Part shown: in pieces, positions 52,676 to 60,916 of the stretch
Layout of the letters: each line of letters starts with the position of its first letter
How positions within the stretch are numbered: the first letter of the stretch is position 1
Assembly (NCBI GenBank): GCA_963678775.2
Contig: CAXXGR010000002.1
Span: forward strand, 62,001-126,000
Direction of reading: 5' to 3'
DNA: 64,000 bases
Source of the DNA: JBFHIJ01 sp963678775
GTDB taxonomy: Bacteria > Bacteroidota > Ignavibacteria > Kapaibacteriales > UBA2268
Position numbers and translations under genes: made by a program
Notes under the pieces: generated by a model
The model's database searches: none
What the model was told of the DNA's origin: nothing
The model's input: the letters and a program-made list of their open reading frames with translations, nothing else

Positions 52676-53125
52676 CTAATCAATATTGACTTCTACTTCT
52701 TTTGGCTTAACCGGCTCTTTTTTACTTAATGTAATGTTTAAGACGCCGTTGTCATGTTTAGCACTGATAGAGGCAGTATCTATATTTTCCGGTAGTTGGA
52801 AAGAGCGGGAAAACTCACCAAAACTTCTTTCAGCTCTGATATATGATTTTTCCTTGCATTCGTCTGTTTCTTCCTTACATCTTTTCTTTTCGCCTTTTAC
52901 CATAAGTACTTTGTCTTCGTTTACGGTAATTTTAACCTGCTCTTTCGGAATACCGGGAAGCTCAGCAAAGAGCCTCAATGTTTTTTCGTCTTCTATTATA
53001 TCAATCGTAGGGGCAAAAGAGCCATACTCTACTCTATATCCTTTTTCCATATCATCTACAATTTGTCCCATTCTTCTATTCATCTTTTCAAATCCTCTAA
53101 AAGGATCAAATCTTACAACACCCAT
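52676..53125 (-). CDS. Small heat-shock protein Hsp20 (copy 2)
   Basis: A 149-aa Hsp20 with 'FAPTIDIIEDEKTLRLFAEL', 'KITVNEDKVLMVKGEKKRCK', 'YIRAERSFGEFSRSFQLPEN', 'SAKHDNGVLNITLSKKEP' and 'EVNID' end. It carries an insertion with several Cys ('KKRCKEETDECKEK'), which the other two copies lack; a redox or metal role is possible. It lies 120 nt downstream of the first copy's relative position on the minus strand. Part of the tandem cluster. Confidence 0.93.
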   Translation of the reverse strand: MGVVRFDPFRGFEKMNRRMGQIVDDMEKGYRVEYGSFAPTIDIIEDEKTLRLFAELPGIPKEQVKITVNEDKVLMVKGEKKRCKEETDECKEKSYIRAERSFGEFSRSFQLPENIDTASISAKHDNGVLNITLSKKEPVKPKEVEVNID

Positions 53126-53296
53126 TATTCTATCTCCTATATATTTTTAATTTATTTGATGCATTTTTCTAAAGAAGAGTCCGATGCTTCTTCGCTGTCA
53201 TTCTGTTCTTTTAATAAGTGGTGCTATGAAAACGCCCTGATAAGTCGTATGCCTAATGCTATGGTATTTGTTTTCACACCGGACTCTGTCCTCAAT

Positions 53297-53734
53297 TTAT
53301 TCTATATTGATATTAATCTCTTTTGGTTCTTCAGGTTCTTTTTTGCTTAGTGAAAGCTCCAATAAGCCATTTTTGAAAGAAGCTTTGATGTCATCTAAGT
53401 CAATATCTTCAGGGAGAACAAAAGACCTTGTAAATTCACCAAAAGAGCGTTCAATGCGAATTTGCGATTCGCCCTCATTGATTTCAGGTTTTTTCTTTTC
53501 ACCTTTGATAGTTAAAATTCTTTCTTCATTTACCGATACTTTCACATCTTCTTTTGCCAAACCGGGCACCTCTGCAGATACCACTACTTTATTATCATAC
53601 TCAGTGATATCTACACGTGGATTGAATCCACCTTTTTCGAATACAAATCCTTTTTCCACTTCGCCTGCAATATTTTGCATTTTGCGTGTCATGTTTTCAA
53701 AATGTCTAACCGGGTCGAATTTAATCATTGTCAT
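53297..53734 (-). CDS. Small heat-shock protein Hsp20 (copy 1, promoter-proximal)
   Basis: A 145-aa Hsp20: 'FNPRVDITEYDNKVVVSAEV', 'KVSVNEERILTIKGEKKKPE', 'QIRIERSFGEFTRSFVLPED', 'KASFKNGLLELSLSKKEP', ending 'NININIE'. It is the first gene of the cluster and lies behind the shared upstream region with a sigma-54-like element and four operator-like 13-mers. The three paralogues differ enough (especially their N-terminal arms) to suggest division of client range or hetero-oligomers. Confidence 0.93.
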   Translation of the reverse strand: MTMIKFDPVRHFENMTRKMQNIAGEVEKGFVFEKGGFNPRVDITEYDNKVVVSAEVPGLAKEDVKVSVNEERILTIKGEKKKPEINEGESQIRIERSFGEFTRSFVLPEDIDLDDIKASFKNGLLELSLSKKEPEEPKEININIE

Positions 53735-53797
53735 CTCTAAATCTCCTATGATATATTTGCTTTGTTTATTTCAATTTCGCTTACGTGATAGAGTATT

Positions 53798-53813
53798 AGC
53801 AAAACCGTGCCAA
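53798..53813 (-). promoter_or_regulatory. Sigma-54-like -24/-12 element (spacing one short)
   Basis: On the minus strand TTGGCACGGTTTTGCT resembles the sigma-54 consensus TTGGCACGN4TTGCT, 64 nt before the first hsp20 ATG. The GG-GC spacing is one nucleotide shorter than the usual strict value, so either the assignment or the sequence is imperfect. Confidence 0.4.
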
Positions 53814-53824
53814 AAACAAAATAC

Positions 53825-53909
53825 TGCCATAATGGCATTTATGACAGTCATTACGACACACCGCAATGCCGTTGTGACAGTTTCAGTAATATTGAAAGAC
53901 ATTTTGACA
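53825..53909 (-). promoter_or_regulatory. Four 13-bp operator-like repeats upstream of hsp20 cluster
   Basis: On the plus strand: TGCCATAATGGCA (53825), AGTCATTACGACA (53846), TGCCGTTGTGACA (53867), AGACATTTTGACA (53897). Consensus WGNCRTWNYGRCA. The starts are 21, 21 and 30 bp apart, near whole helical turns, so bound proteins would lie on one face of the DNA. The array lies directly upstream of the sigma-54-like element, as expected for enhancer-binding activator sites. Confidence 0.55.
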
Positions 53910-54176
53910 GAGTGTAGTCTGCCATTTTTACATTTGTGTTAGAATTGTCCATCATATTTGAAACTGAGATTAGAGCTTGCAAGCTATTTCTATTTCTGTT
54001 ACTATTTCGTCCAATATTCTAAAAGCCTCTTACGTATCATATAGTAAGTATATACTTAGTACCTTGACTTACCAAACAATACTGAATAAGATATACCTAA
54101 ATATATTTTTTAACTTGTATTAACTACATAAAATTGGTATCCTTGCAATTATAACATGTGATTGATTGAGAACACA

Positions 54177-55523
54177 ATGAAACAGATTCGACAAAGCCCG
54201 GAGGAGCAACTTCAAAAACTCGCTTCACGCTTAAATGATGAGAAGGAAGCTCTCTCTGCTAAAATCCAAAAACAGGATCAGGAACTGTCCGAGTTGCTAA
54301 TTTATTCGGAGATGGTTGTTGTTGAATCTTCTCAGGATATGAAAATTCTAAATATTCTGGGTGATATCGAACATGTTTTCGAAAATGTAGCTGCTCAAGT
54401 AGAGCGTGGTGCGAATCTGACTATGCTGGTGGCAAAAGCGACTCAGGCAACTCAAAACAGAACAGAAGACTCTGAGGCTGAAGATATTGTTGATATTGTT
54501 ACCAAATTTGTACAAAGCCCTCGCTCAGAAAAGAAAATAGAAATACTTGGAGTGAAGGAAGAAAGCGGCGAGCTGTTTCTGCTGGACTGGAAGATGTTAA
54601 AAGCCGGAAAATTGATTAAATCCTATTTTAAGATTACTCCTACTAATAATATCATCAAGCAGACTACTGATAAGTATGAAAACGCTCTAATCGACAAAGA
54701 TAAGTTTTACGGTCAAGTATTTGAATACTCACATCGGGGGGTTACTATAATTAATCCTGACGGGAAAATCATATACATCAATACCTCTGCTAAGGATATG
54801 TTTATTTCAAAAGATAACAAGCTTATTAAAACAGAATCCTTAATAGGTAGAACTTTCTTCGAGATTTTCCTTAATGATGATACTGAGACAAATAAAGAAA
54901 GACAAAATAAGAATAACCAAGCATATATTACAAAATCATCTGTTACCTACGTTTCGCAAACTCACGAGGGCGACATAAAGTACGAGATACACCCGATATT
55001 TAACTCTAAAAGGGTAGTTGTTTCTTTAGCAATTTTTAGCACTTTACTTAACTCGAATGTGTCCGGAGCCTTAGATAATAAAAAATTGATGTCTACTCTA
55101 AAAACCCTATATTCAGAAAAATCTATACTTACAGAAAGAATAAAAGAATTAGAGTACAATCATAAGTGGCTTATGAAAAACAGTCGCGATGTAGATATAC
55201 AAAGGAAAAAACTATTCTTTTATCTAAATAATTTGCCGATTCCTATTTCTGTTATTGATTTAAAAACAAAAAAATACGATTTTGTAAACCGTGAGTTTGA
55301 ACAAAGTATCAAAAAGAAAAGAGATGAAATAATCGGGCATAGAGATGTGCAGGTTTTTACTCAAATGGAAGCTGACTTTTTGGATGAAGTATTACTAAAA
55401 GGAGTAGAAAGTAAGCAGACTATTCCAATAAAAGGACTCGTCTTTGAAGGTATGCAGGCTATTATAAAAAGCCAGCAAGATACACCTTTGTATGCGATAA
55501 GAGTTTTTACTAAAATAAAATAG
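54177..55523 (+). CDS. PAS-domain signalling protein
   Basis: About 448 aa, without signal peptide, kinase, GGDEF or other output domain that I can see. A coiled-coil-like N-terminus ('KLASRLNDEKEALSAKIQKQ') is followed by a PAS domain at about 180-290 ('GVTIINPDGKIIYINTSAKD', 'SLIGRTFFEIF') and a second at about 350-440 ('LPIPISVIDLKTKKYDFVNR', 'EIIGHRDVQVF'). The coiled coil 'LKTLYSEKSILTERIKELEY' links them. It probably senses a ligand or redox state and passes a signal to an unlinked partner. I use ATG 54177; the frame reaches back to TTG 54162. purE follows after 11 nt. Confidence 0.8.
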   Translation: MKQIRQSPEEQLQKLASRLNDEKEALSAKIQKQDQELSELLIYSEMVVVESSQDMKILNILGDIEHVFENVAAQVERGANLTMLVAKATQATQNRTEDSEAEDIVDIVTKFVQSPRSEKKIEILGVKEESGELFLLDWKMLKAGKLIKSYFKITPTNNIIKQTTDKYENALIDKDKFYGQVFEYSHRGVTIINPDGKIIYINTSAKDMFISKDNKLIKTESLIGRTFFEIFLNDDTETNKERQNKNNQAYITKSSVTYVSQTHEGDIKYEIHPIFNSKRVVVSLAIFSTLLNSNVSGALDNKKLMSTLKTLYSEKSILTERIKELEYNHKWLMKNSRDVDIQRKKLFFYLNNLPIPISVIDLKTKKYDFVNREFEQSIKKKRDEIIGHRDVQVFTQMEADFLDEVLLKGVESKQTIPIKGLVFEGMQAIIKSQQDTPLYAIRVFTKIK

Positions 55524-55534
55524 GAATAAGTAGA

Positions 55535-56041
55535 ATGGATAAACCTTTAGTAGGCATTATCATGGGCAGTGATTCGGATCTGACTACTATGCAGCCGGCT
55601 GCAGATATATGCAAAGAATTTGGTGTTAAATTTGAAATGAGAGTAGTCTCTGCTCACCGAACACCGATGGATATGGCTGATTACGGAAGGACTGCTCACG
55701 AAAGAGGAATCAAAGTAATCATAGCCGGAGCAGGCGGAGCAGCTCACTTGCCAGGCATGACAGCAGCATTTTCTCCGTTGCCGGTGATTGGGGTGCCGGT
55801 CAAATCAAGCACTCTAAGCGGTGTAGATTCTCTGCACTCAGTTGTACAAATGCCTCCGGGAGTTCCGGTAGCGACAGTAGCAATAGGTGGTGGTAAAAAT
55901 GCGGGCTTGCTGGCTATGCAAATACTTGGAGTAGAAAATCCCGAAATACTTAAAAAAATGATTGGCTATAAGCTTCAAATGGCAGATGAATCACGAGCTA
56001 AAAACAATAACCCTGCTTTTACTCAAACATCTTATAGATAG
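55535..56041 (+). CDS. purE: N5-carboxyaminoimidazole ribonucleotide mutase
   Basis: PurE converts N5-CAIR to CAIR in purine synthesis. The 168-aa protein shows 'GIIMGSDSDLTTM' (about 8-20), 'RVVSAHRTPMDM' with the catalytic His, and 'VIIAGAGGAAHLPGMTAAF'. The class I type is indicated by 'SAHRTP' and 'GSDSD'. It lies 11 nt behind a PAS protein, with which it is probably cotranscribed. purK, the usual partner, is not adjacent. A dispersed repeat copy begins 33 nt after the stop. Confidence 0.94.
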   Translation: MDKPLVGIIMGSDSDLTTMQPAADICKEFGVKFEMRVVSAHRTPMDMADYGRTAHERGIKVIIAGAGGAAHLPGMTAAFSPLPVIGVPVKSSTLSGVDSLHSVVQMPPGVPVATVAIGGGKNAGLLAMQILGVENPEILKKMIGYKLQMADESRAKNNNPAFTQTSYR

Positions 56042-56073
56042 ATTGGAATATTTACTAAAATATTTCATCAGAA

Positions 56074-56140
56074 AAGAAGAAATAGCTCTAAAGTCATTGA
56101 ATGGCAAATGGTTGAAATTCCTTGTCATTCAACAACTATA
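56074..56140 (+). repeat. Dispersed hairpin repeat, copy E (5' part)
   Basis: AATAGCTCTAAAGTCATTGA opens the copy. The outer arms TTGAATG and CATTCAA form a perfect 7-bp stem around GGTTGAAATTCCTT. After that the sequence diverges: the tail is not recognisable apart from 'CTAATGTCACATTA'. It sits between convergent purE and hslU. Confidence 0.78.
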
Positions 56141-56181
56141 ATACTTTACCATCTTTCCTAATGTCACATTAGCACAAAACC

Positions 56182-56217
56182 AAAAGAGACATACACTTGA
56201 TAGTATATGTCTCTTTG
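56182..56217. terminator. Terminator of the hslVU unit
   Basis: AAAGAGACATA and TATGTCTCTTT form an 11-bp stem across 'CACTTGATAGTA'. T and A runs are short on both sides. Confidence 0.8.
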
Positions 56218-56240
56218 TACGAAATCTATTTCCGAAAAGC

Positions 56241-57650
56241 TTATAGAATGTATCGGCTCATATCTTGATTTTTTATAATTGAGCCTAAGTTATCTCTAAC
56301 TACTTTGTCGTTTATCTGTACGTCGTTGCTTTCTATGTTATCCGGTGCATTAAATAATGTTTCTTCCAGTAGGGTAGACATTATCGTATGCAGCCTTCGG
56401 GCACCAATGTTAGTAATTTCCGAATTAACTTGAGCTGCCAACTTTGCTATCTCTTTGATAGCAGACTCATCAAAGTTAAGCTCAATTGCTTCAGTTTTTG
56501 CCAATGCCTGGTATTGCTTAATCAGAGCATTTTCAGGAACAGTCAAAATCTTAACAAAATCCTCTTCTGTCAAGCTATTTAGCTCTACACGAATAGGAAA
56601 GCGTCCTTGAAGCTCAGGCACTAAGTCTGACGGCTTAGAAACATGGAATGCCCCTGATGCTATGAATAGCACGTGGTCGGTCCTTACCGAGCCGTATTTG
56701 GTGTTTACGGTAGAGCCTTCTACGATTGGTAGCAAGTCTCTTTGCACACCTTCGCGGGAAACTTCCGGGCCACTACCTTTGGAGCTTTTAGAGGCTACTT
56801 TATCTATTTCATCGATGAATACAATACCCGAATTCTCGGCTCTGCGAAGTGCTTCTTGCACTACTGCATCCATATCTATAAGTTTTTCAGCTTCTTCTTT
56901 TTGAAGCACTATCATTGCATCTTTAACTTTGAGTTTGCGTTTTTTCTTTTTCTTAGGCATTATGCTGCCAAAAAGGTCTTGCAAATTCATTCCCATTTCG
57001 TCCATACCCATAGGGCCTAAGACTTGCATATTAGGAGTGCCGTCAACTGTTATATCCAGCTCTATTTCGCGTTCGTCCAAAACTCCGTTTCTAAGCATCG
57101 CTCTAAACTTTTCGCGAGTTCGGCTGTTTTCTTCTTCATCTTTTTCGTCAGTGTTATCAAAAGAGGGAGATTTTTTGACAGGAGGAATAAGTATATCTAA
57201 TACTTTATTCTCAGTAGCTTCGCGAGCTAATTCTTGTTTCTTTTCAGCTTCCTCTTCTCTTACTATCGCCACAGCACGCTCCGCCAAGTCTCTGATCATA
57301 GACTCTACGTCTCTGCCTACATATCCCACTTCAGTGAATTTTGTAGCTTCAACTTTCACGAATGGAGCATTAACCAGCTTGGCTAGCCTTCTTGCTATTT
57401 CAGTTTTACCTACGCCCGTAGGTCCTATCATAATTATATTATTTGGCATTATCTCATCTCGGATATCGCCTTCTACATTTTGTCTACGCCATCTGTTTCT
57501 GAGAGCAATAGCAACAGCTTTTTTAGCTTCTTTTTGACCGATTACGTATTTATCTAACTCGGCAACTATCTGCCGAGGAGTAAGCTCCGCTTTTTTTCCA
57601 TCTGAAGCTACCGGTAAATTATTTTCTTGTACCTTTATATCCTTTTCCAT
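56241..57650 (-). CDS. hslU: ATP-dependent protease ATPase subunit HslU
   Basis: HslU (ClpY) unfolds substrates and feeds them to HslV. The 469-aa AAA+ protein has 'TPRQIVAELDKYVIGQKEAK', Walker A 'GPTGVGKTE' (about 77-85), the pore motif 'EVGYVGRDVESMI', Walker B 'GIVFIDEIDKVAS' and the sensor region 'EGSTVNTKYGSVRTDH' followed by 'LQGRFPIRVELNSL'. The I domain (about 130-250) contains an acidic, Lys-rich loop ('GSIMPKKKKKRKLKVKD') longer than usual. It ends with the C-terminal tail 'RYIL' that docks into HslV. It lies 13 nt after hslV. Confidence 0.95.
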   Translation of the reverse strand: MEKDIKVQENNLPVASDGKKAELTPRQIVAELDKYVIGQKEAKKAVAIALRNRWRRQNVEGDIRDEIMPNNIIMIGPTGVGKTEIARRLAKLVNAPFVKVEATKFTEVGYVGRDVESMIRDLAERAVAIVREEEAEKKQELAREATENKVLDILIPPVKKSPSFDNTDEKDEEENSRTREKFRAMLRNGVLDEREIELDITVDGTPNMQVLGPMGMDEMGMNLQDLFGSIMPKKKKKRKLKVKDAMIVLQKEEAEKLIDMDAVVQEALRRAENSGIVFIDEIDKVASKSSKGSGPEVSREGVQRDLLPIVEGSTVNTKYGSVRTDHVLFIASGAFHVSKPSDLVPELQGRFPIRVELNSLTEEDFVKILTVPENALIKQYQALAKTEAIELNFDESAIKEIAKLAAQVNSEITNIGARRLHTIMSTLLEETLFNAPDNIESNDVQINDKVVRDNLGSIIKNQDMSRYIL

Positions 57651-57663
57651 AGCTTTCCTGATT

Positions 57664-58212
57664 TTATAATTCTTCTATCACGATATTTTGATTAGTATAA
57701 ATGCAGATGTCGCCTGCTATTTTAAGTGATTCTTCTACTATTCCCTTTGCAGAAAGGTTAGAGTGTTTGTTTAAGGCTCTGGCAGCTGAGAGAGCATAAG
57801 ATCCACCGGAACCGATAGCAATTATATTGTCGTCCGGTTCGATAACGTCTCCAGTGCCACTGATAAGTAATGCAGTATCTTTGTCCATTACCACCATCAT
57901 AGCTTCTAACTTACGAAGATAGCGGTCAGTCCTCCACTCTTTAGCAAGGTCTATAGAAGCTCTTTGCAAGTGGCCGTGGTGGGATTCTAATTTTTCTTCA
58001 AATCTTTCTAAAAGAGTAAAAGCATCAGCCGTAGCTCCGGCAAACCCAACCATAATTTTATCATTATACAGTTTTCTTACTTTTTTAGTGCTGTGTTTCA
58101 TTACGGTATGACCGAAAGAAACCTGACCGTCAGCTCCTAAAGCAGCTTTGCCATCTTTAATTACGCCGATTACGGTAGTAGAACGGACTTCAGGGTAGTT
58201 CTTTTTGCTCAT
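57664..58212 (-). CDS. hslV: ATP-dependent protease subunit HslV
   Basis: HslV (ClpQ) is the proteasome-like peptidase of the HslUV complex. The 182-aa protein has 'STTVIGVIKDGKAALGADGQ' (about 11-30), where the N-terminal Thr after processing acts as nucleophile, and 'KVRKLYNDKIMVGFAGATAD'. Eleven residues before the Thr form a short propeptide. The Lys of 'HTVMKHSTKK' is the expected Lys33 equivalent. Paired with hslU, it degrades damaged or regulatory proteins, fitting the heat-shock content of this region. Confidence 0.95.
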   Translation of the reverse strand: MSKKNYPEVRSTTVIGVIKDGKAALGADGQVSFGHTVMKHSTKKVRKLYNDKIMVGFAGATADAFTLLERFEEKLESHHGHLQRASIDLAKEWRTDRYLRKLEAMMVVMDKDTALLISGTGDVIEPDDNIIAIGSGGSYALSAARALNKHSNLSAKGIVEESLKIAGDICIYTNQNIVIEEL

Positions 58213-58381
58213 TTTTTCCTTCCTAATTCTTAAAATTTTGCGAATACGTCTCTACTTTAAAAATCTGATTCTTTATTTATTCCCGGATTTGTCAGAGTCT
58301 TAGATTAGTGTCATTGCACCTGAAAACAAATGCAATTCCTACTCTCAATAATACAAAGCACTCTTTCAAATATTATCCTAA

Positions 58382-59641
58382 TTAATACTCGCGTTTAAAC
58401 GGTTTGAACCATGTTTCGCCAATGCTGAAGTTAATCGTCAATTTTGTAAAATATTCTTTAAGCAAGCCATTATTAGTAGTGCCCCTCATGCCTGCAGTAA
58501 TTGAAGCATCTAAGACTGCAGTACCCGGCAAAGGCATTTTCATACCGTAAGAAGCATAATACTCTTTGATAGCGTTTCCATTGACATTGTAATATAAATC
58601 TTTCATGCCTACGCCAAAACGATATGAAATTTTATCATAATAGTCTGCTAAAATGCTTTTATTTCCTACTCTTTCTACACCGAAAGACATTCTCCATGAG
58701 TTGTCATACTTAAAGTCAAGGGAACCTGCTCTATAAGTATAATCGGTAAAGTTTTGCATCTCGAAATCAGCACCAAGAATAAACTTGCCAGTAACATAAG
58801 CTACACCAAGTCCAAATCTATCAGGCACTACCGATGTATAGGATGTTTTATAAGTAGTGTCTAAATCTTGGTCGCTTATAGAAACAGGAGTGTAATCTTT
58901 TGTCTCGTTATTGATATCTAAAGTTGGGTTCTTTTCAAAAAATGCTCCGGCAAATATTTGCTTGTGCCAGTTGTAAGCAATACCCAATTTATAGCCACCA
59001 CCTTCGAAATCATCTTTAGCACCACGCACTCTATAATAAGTATCTACATTAAAAAGATTAGTAGTGTTTGTATATTTTGCTATCCCAAAAAGTGCAAAAA
59101 CCTGAGCTCCAAGAGTGAAGTTATCAGTTATGTGCATTGAATATCCAAAATGCAACTTAGAAATGCCACCATTTCCATCAAACACATTTTTACCTTTTAG
59201 AGTGTCTTCTCCTGAGATGTGAGAAATTGGAGATGAAATAGAATAATTTATTGAAGAGTAAGGCTCCAAGCCAAAAGAGACCGCAGCCCCCATGGTAGTA
59301 TCAATCATAAATAAGCCATTTAAGCCTGTGATTTTGCCATTGTTTTGATATTGCGTATCGCTGTTATCTGAAGTTACTATATGCTGGTTGAAGTTATAGC
59401 CTATTTGCATTCTGGTTAACTCTACAAAACTCCACATCGCCGGGTTAGTCTTATTAACTCCGTGAGAAGATGGGAAGGCTATAGAAGTTTGACCGATACC
59501 GTCATAAGCTGCACCATAATTTTTATTCAAATCTCCAAAGCCAAAAACTGAGTAATTGGAGCCACCTTGCGAGAATAAGTCTGTGGAAGCAAACATAAGA
59601 CACAAGACCAAAAATATCTTTAACTTAGTCATAGTTATCAT
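58382..59641 (-). CDS. Outer-membrane beta-barrel protein (uncharacterised)
   Basis: A 419-aa protein with a signal peptide (about 1-24, ending 'LFSQ'), then 'GGSNYSVFGFGDLNKNYGAA', a common opening of FCB outer-membrane proteins of a FadL/OmpP1-like fold. Alternating strand patterns continue to the end ('KLTINFSIGETWFKPFKREY'). It starts within the stop of the lipoprotein gene (TAATG), so translation is coupled. With that lipoprotein and glgA it forms a conserved-looking unit. Its substrate or role is unknown; lipid or small-molecule passage is possible. Confidence 0.75.
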   Translation of the reverse strand: MITMTKLKIFLVLCLMFASTDLFSQGGSNYSVFGFGDLNKNYGAAYDGIGQTSIAFPSSHGVNKTNPAMWSFVELTRMQIGYNFNQHIVTSDNSDTQYQNNGKITGLNGLFMIDTTMGAAVSFGLEPYSSINYSISSPISHISGEDTLKGKNVFDGNGGISKLHFGYSMHITDNFTLGAQVFALFGIAKYTNTTNLFNVDTYYRVRGAKDDFEGGGYKLGIAYNWHKQIFAGAFFEKNPTLDINNETKDYTPVSISDQDLDTTYKTSYTSVVPDRFGLGVAYVTGKFILGADFEMQNFTDYTYRAGSLDFKYDNSWRMSFGVERVGNKSILADYYDKISYRFGVGMKDLYYNVNGNAIKEYYASYGMKMPLPGTAVLDASITAGMRGTTNNGLLKEYFTKLTINFSIGETWFKPFKREY

Positions 59642-60894
59642 TACTTCCTGTTTTTATCTACAATCATAGAATATACTATATTAAATTTTGGACGCTTTTC
59701 AGGATCGGCAGCATCCATACCATAAAATTTCAATCTATCTAACTTTTTGCCTGCATCGCCGGAGCGATTAATAGTCATCTCTACAGTACCTTTCCCACCG
59801 GCTGCTTTTATATATTCCACAGCTTGCTGCATAAATTCTAACCTAAAGACACCATTTTCATCACCTGTAAAAAAGTAGCTGATAACTGTGGAATCTTTTT
59901 TGTAAAATTGTGCTTCAATTATGGAATCTGCAGGGAAGTTCCCTAAGATAGAGTTCTCTTTGTCCAAAGTAAATTCCAAATAAGATTTATGGATGCCGGC
60001 TCTTAGAGGTATTGCCGATACATCTATTTTCATTTCTGCCAATATTTCAGCATTAAGCATCATATCAAACTTACCCTCACTATAATCGTCCAAGTTTACC
60101 ATAGAAGCATCTATATTTGACTTGGTTGCAATAGTATCTATGCGTCCGTCTTTATGGTCATAGATGATTTCAAGTTCAGGATAGCCGACAATCTCATCAT
60201 TACCGGTGAGCTGTGCAGTAAAGCTGCTAATATGGTCAGAATTGTCTCCGGGTGCTAGAAGTAGTCCCCAGTTAGTCAAGGTCTGAGTAGTATCTCTGTC
60301 ATCTTCAGCAAGCCATCTCAAGTAATCTGCTTTAAATTTATCAGTAGTCAAATCAATTTCAATTCTTTGCATAGAATCCTGCAAAGGAATCTCAATCTGA
60401 GGACTTGCAGTGATATCAGACTCTATGTAATCAAAAGGCGTATTCCCTGTAAACACAGAATCCCAAGTAAGATCAAAAGTCCATAATTTATTAAGCTGAT
60501 ATATTTTCATGCTTTGTGTAGTATTTGCCGAATCACCTAATACATATCGATATGGCGATAGCTTCAGTTTAATAGAATGAATATCTTCTACCTTCAAAAA
60601 GCTCAACAAACTATCCGGTAAAGCTCCGTCAAACCTCAGCAATGAAGCAGCCCTTACTCCATTAGATTTGCCTACAAAAAAAGCTTTTGTGTTTGCTTGT
60701 AATGTAGGACGATATTCCGATTCCAAAGAAGCTAAAATACCATCAGTTTCACTATTTAAATTATGAAATGATAAAGTATCATTTACTAAAGAGTACCCCA
60801 CAGAAGTAGGTTCGTCATTACAAGAAAACAGGAAAATAGAAGATGCTACTACAAGAGCAGTCGCAAATAATTTATGCACGTTGCTAAAGATCAT
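59641..60894 (-). CDS. DUF4270-like lipoprotein
   Basis: A 417-aa lipoprotein with lipobox 'LFSCNDEP' (Cys about 25). A DNRLRE-like N-terminal region and beta-sandwich repeats follow: 'SLLRFDGALPDSLLSFLKVE' and 'IHSIKLKLSPYRYV'. This pattern, next to glgA, recalls DUF4270 lipoproteins often coded beside glycogen synthase in Bacteroidota. It lies 22 nt after glgA and overlaps the following barrel gene by one base. Role unknown; surface binding or barrel partnership is possible. The DUF assignment is from memory. Confidence 0.65.
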   Translation of the reverse strand: MIFSNVHKLFATALVVASSIFLFSCNDEPTSVGYSLVNDTLSFHNLNSETDGILASLESEYRPTLQANTKAFFVGKSNGVRAASLLRFDGALPDSLLSFLKVEDIHSIKLKLSPYRYVLGDSANTTQSMKIYQLNKLWTFDLTWDSVFTGNTPFDYIESDITASPQIEIPLQDSMQRIEIDLTTDKFKADYLRWLAEDDRDTTQTLTNWGLLLAPGDNSDHISSFTAQLTGNDEIVGYPELEIIYDHKDGRIDTIATKSNIDASMVNLDDYSEGKFDMMLNAEILAEMKIDVSAIPLRAGIHKSYLEFTLDKENSILGNFPADSIIEAQFYKKDSTVISYFFTGDENGVFRLEFMQQAVEYIKAAGGKGTVEMTINRSGDAGKKLDRLKFYGMDAADPEKRPKFNIVYSMIVDKNRK

Positions 60895-60916
60895 ACTCTG
60901 GCCAAACCTTTCAAAA

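Noticed and set aside
53256..53942. Long plus-strand ORFs opposite the hsp20 genes
   Set aside because: They mirror the Hsp20 coding frames; the minus-strand proteins are unmistakable.
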